From assembly GCA_947465645.1 (NCBI GenBank), contig CANIBQ010000012.1, forward strand, positions 16,033 through 80,032: 64,000 nt of DNA, read 5' to 3'. Under the pieces are notes generated by a model. That model ran no database searches. It was given only the letters and a program-made list of their open reading frames with translations, and was not told where the DNA came from. Below are positions 26,183 to 33,819 of this stretch, in pieces (positions within the stretch are counted from its first letter, which is position 1; every line of letters begins with the position of its first letter). A program made the translations under genes and the position numbers. The stretch comes from Acidobacteriota bacterium (GTDB lineage Bacteria > Acidobacteriota > Vicinamibacteria > Vicinamibacterales > UBA2999).

Positions 26183-27559
26183 ATGCGCTGTCTGTTGGCG
26201 GCTTCGTTCGCTCTGCTCGTGTCGGCGGTCGCGGCTCCCGCAGCCGCACAGTCACCTTCCTCGCCACCAGTCACCTTCGCGAAACACGTCGCGCCGATCC
26301 TGCAGAACAAGTGTCAGTCCTGCCATCGGAAAGACACGTTCGCGCCGATGTCGCTGGTGACCTTCGAGGAAGTGCGCCCGTGGGCGCGGTCGATCAAGGC
26401 GAAGGTCGTCGCCCGCGAGATGCCTCCGTTCTACATCGACAGGAACGTCGGCATCCAGCACTTCAGCAACGACGCCTCGTTGAGCGACAAGGAAATCGAC
26501 ACCATCGTGAAATGGGTGGACAGCGGTGCCCCGTTAGGCAATCCCGCCGACATGCCGGCGCCGCGCGTCTTCGCCAACGAGCGAAGCTGGCAGTTTGGCA
26601 AGTACGGCGAGCCCGACATGGTGCTCAACCTGCCGCAGGACTACATGATGCCGACGTCCGGTCCGGATCACTGGCCGAACATCCTGGTCGATCCGGGTCT
26701 GACCGAGGATCGCTACCTGGCCGGCGTCCAGATCATTCCGACCAAGGGCTACACGTTGATCCACCACATTCGCTCGGGCCTGGTCGCGCCTCCGAGCGCA
26801 GCGGGCGCCGTGAGCGAGGGCGACGAAGGCATGGGGCGGTTCCTCAACGAGTACGCGATCGGCAAGGGCGCCGATCTCTTCCCCGAGGATTCGGGGCGCC
26901 TGCTCAAGGCGGGCACCAAGGTCAGCGTGTCGCTGCACCTGCACCCCGTCTACGGTGAAGCGGCGACCGGGGCCAAGCACACGCCGGTGAACATCGCCCT
27001 GGCCCTGAAGTTTCACCCGAAGGGCTTCAAGCCGAAGCACGTGGTGATTTCCGACAGCGGCAAGTATCCCGGCATCGACATCCGTCCGGGCGACCCCAAT
27101 GCGCGGGTGGACGGGTACTACATCCTGGACAAACCGACGCGGCTGCTCTCGTGGCAGCCCCACATGCACAACCGCGGCAAGGCCTCGTGCATCCTCGCGA
27201 TCATTCCGATGCTCGATGCGGCCTCGACCGACGGCCTCACCTCGGGGCAGCCCGGGTTCGAGACGATCAATTGTGCGAAGTTCACGTTCAACTGGCATCT
27301 GAATTACATCTACGCCGACGACGCCGCCCCGCTCCTGCCGGCTGGCACGATGCTGCACACCATCCAGTGGTTCGACAACAGCGCCGCGCAGAAGACCAAC
27401 ACCGATCCATCGGCGCAGGTGACGCGCGGCAATCGAACGATCGACGAGATGTCGGGCGGATGGCTCAGCTTCTATGAGATGTCCGAGGCGGACTACGCGC
27501 AGGAGCTCGCCGACCGTGGCGCCAAGCGGTACAGCGTGCCCACGGCACGATCCAAGTAA
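26183..27559 (+). CDS. Secreted cytochrome c / copper type II ascorbate-dependent monooxygenase-like protein
   Basis: The product has 458 residues from the ATG at 26183 (AGGGG upstream; the in-frame start at 26147 is rejected because it precedes the signal peptide). Residues 1-22 are a signal peptide. A single heme site, C44-C47-H48 in CQSCH, sits in a short c-type domain (SFE-type FAKHVAPILQNKCQSCH). The remainder resembles the copper-binding C-terminal domain of peptidylglycine-type monooxygenases, with HLHP, QPHMHNRGK and LHTIQWFDNSA....NTDP. In acidobacteria such fusions are common secreted oxidases of unknown substrate. The stop overlaps the next ATG (TAATG). Confidence 0.85.
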   Translation: MRCLLAASFALLVSAVAAPAAAQSPSSPPVTFAKHVAPILQNKCQSCHRKDTFAPMSLVTFEEVRPWARSIKAKVVAREMPPFYIDRNVGIQHFSNDASLSDKEIDTIVKWVDSGAPLGNPADMPAPRVFANERSWQFGKYGEPDMVLNLPQDYMMPTSGPDHWPNILVDPGLTEDRYLAGVQIIPTKGYTLIHHIRSGLVAPPSAAGAVSEGDEGMGRFLNEYAIGKGADLFPEDSGRLLKAGTKVSVSLHLHPVYGEAATGAKHTPVNIALALKFHPKGFKPKHVVISDSGKYPGIDIRPGDPNARVDGYYILDKPTRLLSWQPHMHNRGKASCILAIIPMLDAASTDGLTSGQPGFETINCAKFTFNWHLNYIYADDAAPLLPAGTMLHTIQWFDNSAAQKTNTDPSAQVTRGNRTIDEMSGGWLSFYEMSEADYAQELADRGAKRYSVPTARSK

Positions 27560-28479
27560 TGGGCGCGACACCGCATCGAGCGTGGACGGCGACGGTCGTC
27601 GCCGTCATTTTTCTGGGATCCGCGGCCCTGTTTCTCGGATCCGCTACCGCGGCGGCGCAGTTCGTTGAGCACTCGCCTTTCGGCTTCGACCGTGGGCAGG
27701 ACGTCGGCCCGACGTTCGACGGCTGGGCGCGCAACGCCGACGGCACCTACAGTCTCTATTTCGGCTACTTGAACCGGAACGCGGCCGAGGAGCTCTACAT
27801 TCCGATCGGCCCTGACAACACGATCGAGCCCGGCGGCGACCGCGGTCAGCCGACGTACTTCTATCCCGCAGGGTCGCACGAGCCCGCGGGGCTGTCCGAC
27901 CGCGACGTCACCGGGCGCCGCCGCTGGTGGGTGTTCAGGGTGGATGTGCCCAGTACCTGGACCGAAAAGGATCGGCTGACCTGGACGCTGAAGTCGCGCG
28001 GCAAGACCAATCGCGCGACGGCGTGGCTGCAGGCCGAGTATGAGGTGAATGCCGACTTCATCCGGGAGAATGCGGCCGACGGCCACCTGTTCAGCAGCGC
28101 CGACTTCGAAGAGGGCAATCAGCCGCCTGCCGGCACGATTGCGGGCGGCGGGACCGTGACTCTACCGGGCGCGGCGATGCTGACGTTCAACGCCACCGAC
28201 GACGGCCGGCCGAAGGCAGCCGCGCAGCCGGCCGCACGCCGTCGCCCGGCGCAGGCACTGCGTGTGCGGTGGACCACCTACCGCGGCCCCGCGCGCGTCA
28301 CGTTCGATCCCGAGACCGCGGGCTCCCTTGAGGGGACCGCCGCCAAGTTCGCCACCAAGGCGACCTTCTCGGCGCCCGGCACCTATCGCCTGAGAGCGAT
28401 TGCCAGCGACGGCCTGCTCTACTCCACCCACGACGTGGACGTCACGGTGAATCCGGCGGCCGGCACGGCTTCACGGTAG
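27559..28479 (+). CDS. Secreted protein of unknown function, coupled to the copper-monooxygenase-like gene
   Basis: The product has 306 residues. The ATG shares one base with the previous stop, so translation is probably coupled. A signal peptide with a long hydrophobic core (about 15-34, ending TAAAQ) is followed by a domain rich in aromatic beta-strand sequence (GPTFDGWARNADGTYSLYFGYLNRN, which is a recognisable repeat in acidobacterial exported proteins). The C-terminal 80 residues read like an Ig/PKD-type domain (KATFSAPGTYRLRAIASDG). It has no catalytic motif that I recognise. It is probably a periplasmic or surface partner of the upstream oxidase. Confidence 0.8.
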   Translation: MGATPHRAWTATVVAVIFLGSAALFLGSATAAAQFVEHSPFGFDRGQDVGPTFDGWARNADGTYSLYFGYLNRNAAEELYIPIGPDNTIEPGGDRGQPTYFYPAGSHEPAGLSDRDVTGRRRWWVFRVDVPSTWTEKDRLTWTLKSRGKTNRATAWLQAEYEVNADFIRENAADGHLFSSADFEEGNQPPAGTIAGGGTVTLPGAAMLTFNATDDGRPKAAAQPAARRRPAQALRVRWTTYRGPARVTFDPETAGSLEGTAAKFATKATFSAPGTYRLRAIASDGLLYSTHDVDVTVNPAAGTASR

Positions 28480-28491
28480 CTTCATTCGGGA

Positions 28492-28527
28492 CGTTCGGGT
28501 CGTTCGGACGTTCCGAACGCCCGAACG
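28492..28527. repeat. CGAACG repeat array (hairpin form)
   Basis: CGTTCGGGTCGTTCGGA and TTCCGAACGCCCGAACG pair over about 16 bp with one bulged T, then CGAACGATCT follows. It is one of five CGAACG-rich arrays in this window. It lies between a stop and the next gene, 20 nt before the ATG at 28548, and could act as a terminator. Confidence 0.7.
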
Positions 28528-28547
28528 ATCTGGCATAATCTGCGGCT

Positions 28548-29513
28548 ATGTCACTCCGAATTTCCGCCCTATTGCTCGCATCGCTTCTGACGGCTTCCGG
28601 CAGCGTCCTTGCCGGTCAGGACGCTCCCGCCGTCCAGGCGCGCATCGACGCGGCGCGCAAGCTTGCCGGCGAGCAATGGTCTTCGACCGTCGATCTGTTC
28701 TGCGCGAGCGAGCAGCAGGTCGCGGCCATGAAGATCCTGCCCTCGGCCAATGCCGGCGACGACGCCGCGGCGCTGCGCAGGGAGCCGATGAAGCTGTTCG
28801 ACAACATGTATTTCGTTGGCACCAGGACGGACGCCAACTATGTGCTCACCACGCCCGACGGCTACATCGTCATCGACTCGGGGCGGCCGCAGCGGCTGGA
28901 GGACACGTTCCTCGCCGGCTTCAAGGCGCTCGGCCTCGATCCCGGCCGCATCCGCTACGTGCTGATCGCGCACGAGCACGAGGATCACTTCGGCGGTTCG
29001 ACGACGCTGCAGCAGCGGTATCCATCGATTCGTGTCGGCATGTCCGCCGCCGCCTGGGACGGCGTGGCGAAGATGGAGGGTGCGCCGAAGCGTGACCTCG
29101 TCCTCGAGGAAGGCAAGCCCGTGACGTTGGGCGGTTTCTCCGTGAACCCCGTGGCCATCCCCGGCCATACTGCCGGGTCGCTCGGCTTCATCTTCGAGGT
29201 GAAGGACAACGGCCGGACGCACGTTGCCGGCGTCTTTGGCGGCACCGTGCTGAACCCCACCGCGAGGATTCCGTTCGACCAGTACAAGAAGTCGATCGAG
29301 CACTGGCAGGCGCGCACCAAGGCCGCGCGCGTGGAGGTCCCGCTGCAGAACCACCCGATCATGGACCGTGCGTTCGAACGGATGGCCATGCTGAAGGCAC
29401 GCAAGCCGGGCGAGGCCCATGCCTTCGTCGTCGGAGAGGCGTCGGTTCAGCGGCTGGTCGGGTCGATGGTCGAGTGTGCCAACGCGCAACTCGCCCGGCG
29501 CGGGGCGTTGTAG
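28548..29513 (+). CDS. Secreted metallo-beta-lactamase-fold hydrolase (subclass B3-like)
   Basis: The product has 321 residues with a signal peptide (1-22). The zinc motif HEHEDH occupies 142-147, a further zinc-ligand His is at 207 in PGHTAGS, and H269 in QNHP is the expected last ligand, so the site is complete. The HxHxDH with Glu at the x positions and the periplasmic location resemble subclass B3 beta-lactamases and their non-lactamase relatives. Resistance activity cannot be claimed from sequence. It lies downstream of the oxidase pair, separated by a CGAACG array. Confidence 0.85.
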   Translation: MSLRISALLLASLLTASGSVLAGQDAPAVQARIDAARKLAGEQWSSTVDLFCASEQQVAAMKILPSANAGDDAAALRREPMKLFDNMYFVGTRTDANYVLTTPDGYIVIDSGRPQRLEDTFLAGFKALGLDPGRIRYVLIAHEHEDHFGGSTTLQQRYPSIRVGMSAAAWDGVAKMEGAPKRDLVLEEGKPVTLGGFSVNPVAIPGHTAGSLGFIFEVKDNGRTHVAGVFGGTVLNPTARIPFDQYKKSIEHWQARTKAARVEVPLQNHPIMDRAFERMAMLKARKPGEAHAFVVGEASVQRLVGSMVECANAQLARRGAL

Positions 29514-29557
29514 TGGCGACTGAACGGAAGCGAGAGTTATTGAGGGCTTGCGGGTAG

Positions 29558-29773
29558 CCTCCCAACACGATCGATCTGGCGACGGCGCAGGCCATCGGCC
29601 TGGCTCGGGCCGGCCGGTATCCCGACGCGGCGCGCGTCTGCACCGAAGCGCTCAAACAGGCCCCTCCGGGCATCGCCGGCTGGCTGCTGGCAGCCGAACC
29701 GATGCTGAATTCAAGCGCACGCCCGGACATATGGGCAGAAACGTTGGCGATTCTGCGCGATCGCGCGATGTGA
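29558..29773 (+). pseudogene. Remnant of a TPR-type protein (C-terminal fragment)
   Basis: After a TAG at 29555 an open frame of 71 codons reads like protein: IDLATAQAIGLARAGRYPDA, then ARVCTEALKQAPPG and AGWLLAAEPML, ending LRDRAM. This resembles the C-terminus of tetratricopeptide-containing enzymes in this phylum. I find no ATG, GTG or TTG with a ribosome site that would include the conserved part, so I call it a decayed fragment. Confidence 0.5.
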
Positions 29774-29785
29774 CAGCCTGTCACA
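29769..29785. promoter_or_regulatory. Perfect 17-bp palindrome, operator candidate
   Basis: TGTGACA-GCC-TGTCACA is a perfect inverted repeat 69 nt before the ATG at 29854. It resembles a CRP/FNR-class half-site pair but with 7 rather than 6 nt between TGTGA and TCACA, so the cognate regulator is uncertain. Confidence 0.4.
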
Positions 29786-29853
29786 TCTTTTCAGGTCCGT
29801 TGTCATGACGTCCCCGCCCCTGCCGCGAGACGATGCCTCGCAGGAGGTTAGTG

Positions 29854-30549
29854 ATGAACGTCAAAGACACACGGCGATACGAAATGCTTGTTCGGGTTCG
29901 GGACTTCGGCACGGCCTACGGACACCTGTTTCCGCAGTCGAGCGTCGGCCGACAGAAGTTCGATGAGGTCAACAAGGCGATCGAGGAAGTCGAAGCCCAC
30001 GCGCTGACCCGCATGACCGAGTCGGCGCCCGCCACCGCGAATCAGAAGGCGAAGGCGCGCAAGGCGCTCGGCGACGGCCTGCTGGCCATCAGCCAGACCG
30101 CGACTGTCCTGGCCAGGGAGGTGCCAGCGCTGGACGGTCGCTTCGAGATGCCGAGGATCACCAGCGATCAGGCCACCCTGATTGCCGGGCGCAAGTTCGC
30201 GCGCGACGTCGAGCCCTTCAAGAGCCACTTCATCGCCCACGGGATGGCCACCACCTTCGTCGCGGACTTCGAGGCGCTGGTGGACGGCTTCGAACGCGCG
30301 TTGCGCGCGCGCGGCATGGGGCGCGACGAGCGCGTGGCGGCCAGCGCCGGCATCAAGACCGCGATCGCGTCAGGGGTCGATGCCGTCCGCGCCCTCGACG
30401 TCATCGTTTCCAACTACCTTCACCAGGATCAGACGATCAGCGCCGTATGGGGTCGAGATCGCCGGATCGTGTACCCCGGTTCGACCAGCAGTCGCACCAC
30501 TCCGGAGCCCGCGACGCCCGCCACGCCGGCGGTCGCCGTCACCGCGTAA
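29854..30549 (+). CDS. Conserved hypothetical helical cytosolic protein
   Basis: The product has 231 residues with AGGAGG 6 nt before the ATG, the best ribosome site in this area. It has no signal or membrane segment. The body is mostly amphipathic helix (FDEVNKAIEEVEAHALTRM, GDGLLAISQTATVLA) and the last 20 residues are Pro/Ala/Thr-rich. Small hypothetical proteins beginning MNVKDTRRYEML-like are known to me in acidobacteria, but without function. A DUF2188 gene follows after 25 nt with an equally strong ribosome site, so the two are probably co-transcribed. Confidence 0.75.
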   Translation: MNVKDTRRYEMLVRVRDFGTAYGHLFPQSSVGRQKFDEVNKAIEEVEAHALTRMTESAPATANQKAKARKALGDGLLAISQTATVLAREVPALDGRFEMPRITSDQATLIAGRKFARDVEPFKSHFIAHGMATTFVADFEALVDGFERALRARGMGRDERVAASAGIKTAIASGVDAVRALDVIVSNYLHQDQTISAVWGRDRRIVYPGSTSSRTTPEPATPATPAVAVTA

Positions 30550-30574
30550 CGCGTTCACACAGAAGGAGGACGTC

Positions 30575-30808
30575 ATGGCACAGCGACGCGATGTTCATGT
30601 GATCGCCAAAAGCGATCGGGACGGCTGGAAGGTGATGCAGGGCCAACGCACCCTGTCGAACCACCGCACGCAGCGGACGGCGATCAACGCGGGCCGCCGC
30701 CTGGCCAGGCGCAACTGCGTGGAGCTCGTGACCCACGGCCGCAACGGCACGATTCGGTCGAAGGACAGCTTCGGCTACGAATCGGCGGTGCGAGACACGG
30801 AGAACTAG
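30575..30808 (+). CDS. DUF2188-family small protein
   Basis: The product has 77 residues with AAGGAGG 5 nt upstream. VHVIAKSDRDGWKVMQGQR, then INAGRRLARRNCVELVTHGR and TIRSKDSFG, match the DUF2188 pattern (dsRBD-like alpha/beta fold, HGRNG.IR..DSFG). It is a basic cytosolic protein of unknown role, often found in stress-linked operons. Confidence 0.88.
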   Translation: MAQRRDVHVIAKSDRDGWKVMQGQRTLSNHRTQRTAINAGRRLARRNCVELVTHGRNGTIRSKDSFGYESAVRDTEN

Positions 30809-30862
30809 TCAGTAGTCAGTTGTTAGTTGTCAGTTGTCAGTAATCGGTAGTCGGTAGCTGGC
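30806..30862. repeat. CAGTTGTCAGT / CGGTAGCTGG low-complexity tract
   Basis: Tandem-like TAGTCAGTTGTTAGTTGTCAG units run into AATCGGTAGTCGGTAGCTGG. Related tracts occur at 36322-36386 and 52348-52398. The tract begins within the stop region of the DUF2188 gene. Confidence 0.75.
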
Positions 30863-30899
30863 GAGGCCGGCTTCCGGCTACCGCTGAAGGAGGACAGTG

Positions 30900-31049
30900 A
30901 TGAAGATTTATCTCGCGCTCCTGGCTGCTCTGCTTGCCCCGTATGTGTTGTTCATCCTCTTGGTTGTCTTCGGAGACATCGCGGTGGTCGGCATGTTCGG
31001 TGTCCTGGCATCCGCGCTGATCTTCAACGTCGCGCCTTGGCCGAGATGA
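30900..31049 (+). CDS. Small membrane protein (49 residues)
   Basis: ATG at 30900 preceded by AAGGAGG at good spacing; 49 codons to TGA at 31047. The sequence MKIYLALLAALLAPYVLF continues with two hydrophobic segments (about 3-24 and 27-44) and ends NVAPWPR, fitting a small two-span inner-membrane protein. The next gene, another membrane protein, starts 41 nt downstream with its own ribosome site. No family recognised. Confidence 0.65.
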   Translation: MKIYLALLAALLAPYVLFILLVVFGDIAVVGMFGVLASALIFNVAPWPR

Positions 31050-31090
31050 AGCATAGGTCGGCAACAGTTCCGCTTGGAAGGAGAAGAACA

Positions 31091-31459
31091 ATGCCCATTC
31101 TGAAACGTGCGTCCGGCACGCTGTCGGCGCTGGTCGCCACAGTGATGATGGGGGCGATAGTCGGGATGCTTCCCGCGATTCTGTTCACAGTCGTCATCGC
31201 CCTGGTGGCGATGATCATCAACACTGCCGAAGCGCGAATGAGAGGCGAGGCGCAGCGAACGCTGCTGACAGCTGAACACGCCACGTTTGGCACGGTGTTA
31301 GCCGTGATGGCCGTGTGGACGACGATCGGCCTGTACGGTCCACGCGACGCGGCCGGCTTGGTCTTCGCGACGGTTTCGGCCATGGTCATCGTCGTTGGCG
31401 CGTCGATTTTGCGCGCGGCGCTCACACGCGAGCCGTTCGTCTCAGTGACGGGTGGCTAA
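31091..31459 (+). CDS. Four-helix membrane protein of unknown function
   Basis: The product has 122 residues from the ATG at 31091 (GGAAGGAG upstream; the in-frame start at 31037 lies before that site). There are four predicted membrane segments, around 10-30, 30-45, 65-85 and 88-110 (VMMGAIVGMLPAILFTVVI; TVLAVMAVWTTIGLYG; AAGLVFATVSAMVIVVGASIL). A short amphipathic stretch with AEARMRGEAQR lies between the pairs. I do not recognise the family. Confidence 0.7.
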   Translation: MPILKRASGTLSALVATVMMGAIVGMLPAILFTVVIALVAMIINTAEARMRGEAQRTLLTAEHATFGTVLAVMAVWTTIGLYGPRDAAGLVFATVSAMVIVVGASILRAALTREPFVSVTGG

Positions 31460-31561
31460 GACGCAACACACCCAAGGGGCTGGCGCCAGGCCGCTCCCGG
31501 CCGGGCACGAAATAACAGGTGCGCCGCGCGCCACGGATCGTGTTCGATCTGTAGAACACCA

Positions 31562-32128
31562 ATGACTGCCTTTGAATGGGGAGACCGCCTTCCGACGCTG
31601 CTCGCATCGCGCGTCGCATTGCGGCACATTGAACCATCCGATGCCGCGGACCTGATATCGGTCTTCTCGGACCAAGACGCGATGGGCCAGTGGGTGTCGA
31701 TGCAATCGCTGGCTGACGTCGATCTATTCCTGCAAGTCAACACACTCGGGTTGGAACGACGCCAGTTGTTTTGCTGGGGTATCGCCGACCGCACGGATAA
31801 CCGGATTGTCGGAACGTGCGGCCTCAGTTCGATCGATCCGCGCCACTACCGCGGCGAAGTGGGATTCATGCTGATGCCGTCGCGTTGGGGGCAGGGTCTC
31901 GCGCGCGAAGCCGTGACGGCCGTGCTCGCCTTCGCCTTCAACACGCTCGACTTGCACCGGGTCGAAGCGTTTACGCTTCCGTCGAACAGCCGCGCCGTCG
32001 CCCTTCTGAAGCGAATGGGTTTTCAGCAGGAGGGCCACCTTCGGCAGCGATACCACGTCGGTGGAACGCACGTCGATGCCCTGGCCTTCGGGCTGCTGCG
32101 GTCCGAGTGGAACCAAAGAACGCGTTGA
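31562..32128 (+). CDS. GNAT-family N-acetyltransferase (RimJ/RimL-like)
   Basis: The 188-residue protein has the RimL-type layout: VALRHIEPSDAADL at the start, GTCGLSSIDPRHYRGEVGFML, the acetyl-CoA loop RWGQGLAREAV, and the C-terminal HRVEAFTLPSNSRAVALLKRMGF. It acetylates an amino group on a protein or small molecule; the substrate is unknown. A GTG start of the next gene follows its stop after one base, so the pair is probably coupled. Confidence 0.92.
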   Translation: MTAFEWGDRLPTLLASRVALRHIEPSDAADLISVFSDQDAMGQWVSMQSLADVDLFLQVNTLGLERRQLFCWGIADRTDNRIVGTCGLSSIDPRHYRGEVGFMLMPSRWGQGLAREAVTAVLAFAFNTLDLHRVEAFTLPSNSRAVALLKRMGFQQEGHLRQRYHVGGTHVDALAFGLLRSEWNQRTR

Positions 32129-32129
32129 G

Positions 32130-32699
32130 GTGAGCACCTCTATCGCGCGCTGGCTGTCGATCCTCCTGCATCCCTTCGTCATGGTTGGCGCGCTGGTGGG
32201 CTCAGCCGCCGCCTCGCGGCAGTCAACGGGCGACGCGCTGCGCAGCGTGGCGCTCGTCGTCGTCTTTACGATCCTTCCGCTTGCCGTGCTGATGGCGCGA
32301 CAGGTCCGGCGCGGCGCCTGGCACAACGCCGACGCATCCAATCGCGACGAGCGTCCGCTCCTGTTTCTGGTCGGCGGTGTGGCACTCGTGGCACTGCTCG
32401 CTTGCGTCGTGCTGCTTCAGCCCCAATCTTTCATGGTGCGCGGGGTGGTCACGACCTTGGGCATGCTCGCCGTCTGCGCTGTCACGACGCGGTGGATCAA
32501 AGTGTCGTTGCACATGGCATTCGCCACGTTTGCCGCCGCCGCGCTCGCGCTGGCCCGGTCGCCGGCCGGCTATATCCTGCTCCTCGCATTGCCGCCGTTG
32601 CTGTGGTCGCGCCTGACGCTCAATCGGCATACCCGCGTCGAGGTCGCGCTCGGCGTCCTCATCGGGGCGCTCGCCGGCGCGGCGATTCATTACTTGTAA
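32130..32699 (+). CDS. Integral membrane protein, divergent PAP2-phosphatase-like
   Basis: The product is 189 residues from the GTG at 32130, one base after the GNAT stop. Six membrane segments are visible. Possible remnants of the PAP2 signature can be read: ASNRDERP (cf. K......RP), SLHMAFATF (cf. PSGH) and NRHTRVEVALG (cf. SR.....H...D). The catalytic residues are not all conventional, so lipid phosphatase activity is uncertain. Confidence 0.65.
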   Translation: MSTSIARWLSILLHPFVMVGALVGSAAASRQSTGDALRSVALVVVFTILPLAVLMARQVRRGAWHNADASNRDERPLLFLVGGVALVALLACVVLLQPQSFMVRGVVTTLGMLAVCAVTTRWIKVSLHMAFATFAAAALALARSPAGYILLLALPPLLWSRLTLNRHTRVEVALGVLIGALAGAAIHYL

Positions 32700-32732
32700 C
32701 GCAGGAACGGAACGGGCGAACGGAACGTCCTT
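32700..32732. repeat. CGAACG-type repeat, short array
   Basis: The stretch after the PAP2-like stop reads CAGGAACGGAACGGGCGAACGG followed by AACGTCC, a short member of the CGAACG family seen at 28492, 33746, 34831 and 46514. Confidence 0.55.
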
Positions 32733-32790
32733 TCTGCGGATATTTGAGGCATGCGGCGCTGTCGTCGTGCCAGAACGGCGACAGCCGCAG

Positions 32791-33231
32791 TCACTCCTTC
32801 AGCGTCTCCGGCCAGATGCGAAGGCCCGCCTTTCTGCCGGCGTCCCAGAGCTGGTGGTCGAAGGTCGCGAGAGTGATTTCCGCGCCGACTGCCTCTTGCC
32901 AGGTCAAGGCCGACGCCAGTTGGACAGAATCGTAGCCGCGCAGTGCGAAATCCCACGCGAGGGCCTCCGCACGTGAGACGAGCGCCTCCGTCACCGGTAT
33001 CTTGGCGATGTCCGGCCATTGCCTCGCGAAGGCACGCTGCGCTTTGCGCCCACTCTCCGGTTCGACGATCCCAAGCCGGACCGCTTTCGCCAGCGCGGCG
33101 GCAACCTCGGCTCGACTCACCAGAGACGTCGCGACGACATCGGCGCCGGCAGACAGTGCGCCCGTTTCTCGCGAGCCACGCTCGGCGACGTAGCGCTTGA
33201 CCAGCGCGCTCGCGTCCAGGTACACAATCAC
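32791..33231 (-). CDS. vapC: PIN-domain toxin (VapC-like)
   Basis: The product has 146 residues from a GTG at 33231 that overlaps the antitoxin stop (GTGA). The PIN acidic residues are visible: D in VIVYLDASALVKRY, E in SRAEVAAAL, D in RGYDSVQLA and D in ATFDHQLW. This predicts a Mg-dependent ribonuclease. The open frame runs upstream into the antitoxin gene, but the GTG is the natural start for a coupled pair. Confidence 0.9.
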   Translation of the reverse strand: MIVYLDASALVKRYVAERGSRETGALSAGADVVATSLVSRAEVAAALAKAVRLGIVEPESGRKAQRAFARQWPDIAKIPVTEALVSRAEALAWDFALRGYDSVQLASALTWQEAVGAEITLATFDHQLWDAGRKAGLRIWPETLKE

Positions 33232-33506
33232 TCGCGATTCTCGCCGATCAGATCCGCCACCGTTTTCCTGCCGCTGCGCACTCGAGCGACAGGTGTCGCG
33301 GGCTTCAATCGCCGCCCGCTCCACACAATGCCGCCCGCGTTGGTCAGAGCCTCGAGCCGCTCACGCAGTGAGCTGGCGTCGGCGATCATTCGCGCCACCG
33401 GCCGGCCGTGTTCGGTCACCACGATCGTTCCCCCACGGCTGACCTCGCGCACGCACTCGCTCAACTTGGATTTCAGTTCACGTATTCCAATGCGGCGTTC
33501 GGCCAT
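33228..33506 (-). CDS. vapB: Phd/YefM-family antitoxin (VapB-like)
   Basis: The product has 92 residues. The N-terminal 60 residues show the Phd/YefM fold (GIRELKSKLSECVREVSRGG, then VVTEHGRPVARM), which dimerises and binds operator DNA. The C-terminal tail (ATPVARVRSGRKTVADLIGENRE) would wrap the toxin. GGAGGAA lies just upstream of the ATG. It should repress its own promoter. Confidence 0.92.
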   Translation of the reverse strand: MAERRIGIRELKSKLSECVREVSRGGTIVVTEHGRPVARMIADASSLRERLEALTNAGGIVWSGRRLKPATPVARVRSGRKTVADLIGENRE

Positions 33507-33520
33507 GCCGTTCCTCCATC

Positions 33521-33547
33521 GAATGGATGAGACTACATTCTATTATA
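33521..33547 (-). promoter_or_regulatory. vapBC promoter with operator candidate
   Basis: A perfect TATAAT on the minus strand (33547-33542) lies about 36 nt before the ATG; the matching -35 is poor. GAATG...CATTC (33521-33540, 10-nt gap) and CATC.GAATG.GATG give overlapping inverted repeats between the -10 and the start, a usual place for an autorepressor site. Confidence 0.5.
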
Positions 33548-33819
33548 TGCGCCCACATCAGGCCATCGCACGTGCGACATCGAACGGAGCGCCCTTGTCA
33601 GCGACGACCGCGCATGCATGTCCGGGGTGAGAAGGCGGCGGGGTGGCGTGAGCCGAACACCGAACGCGGCTACTGCGGCGGTATCCAGCGGCCGCAAGCA
33701 CTCCGGCAGTGCCGCGCTCATTCGGAGGGATCGGGACGCGCGGTAAACGGAACGAATGGAACGGCGAACGGAACGTCCGAACGAGTCGAACGTCCCGAAC
33801 GCCTGAACGATCTGATCTG
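33548..33819. repeat. Gene-free stretch with a CGAACG array at 33746-33812
   Basis: I see no coding sequence here. The distal part carries GGAACGGCGAACGG, AACGTCCGAACGAGTCGAACG and TCCCGAACGCCTGAACGATCT, ending just before the 3' end of the minus-strand gene at 33820. The proximal part is unremarkable. Confidence 0.65.

Noticed and set aside
28548..29513. Beta-lactamase resistance gene
   Set aside because: The fold and zinc ligands are present, but the subclass B3-like group includes many enzymes without lactamase activity.
29769..29785. CRP site
   Set aside because: TGTGA and TCACA are separated by 7 nt rather than the canonical 6, and no CRP-family gene is nearby, so only an unspecified operator is claimed.
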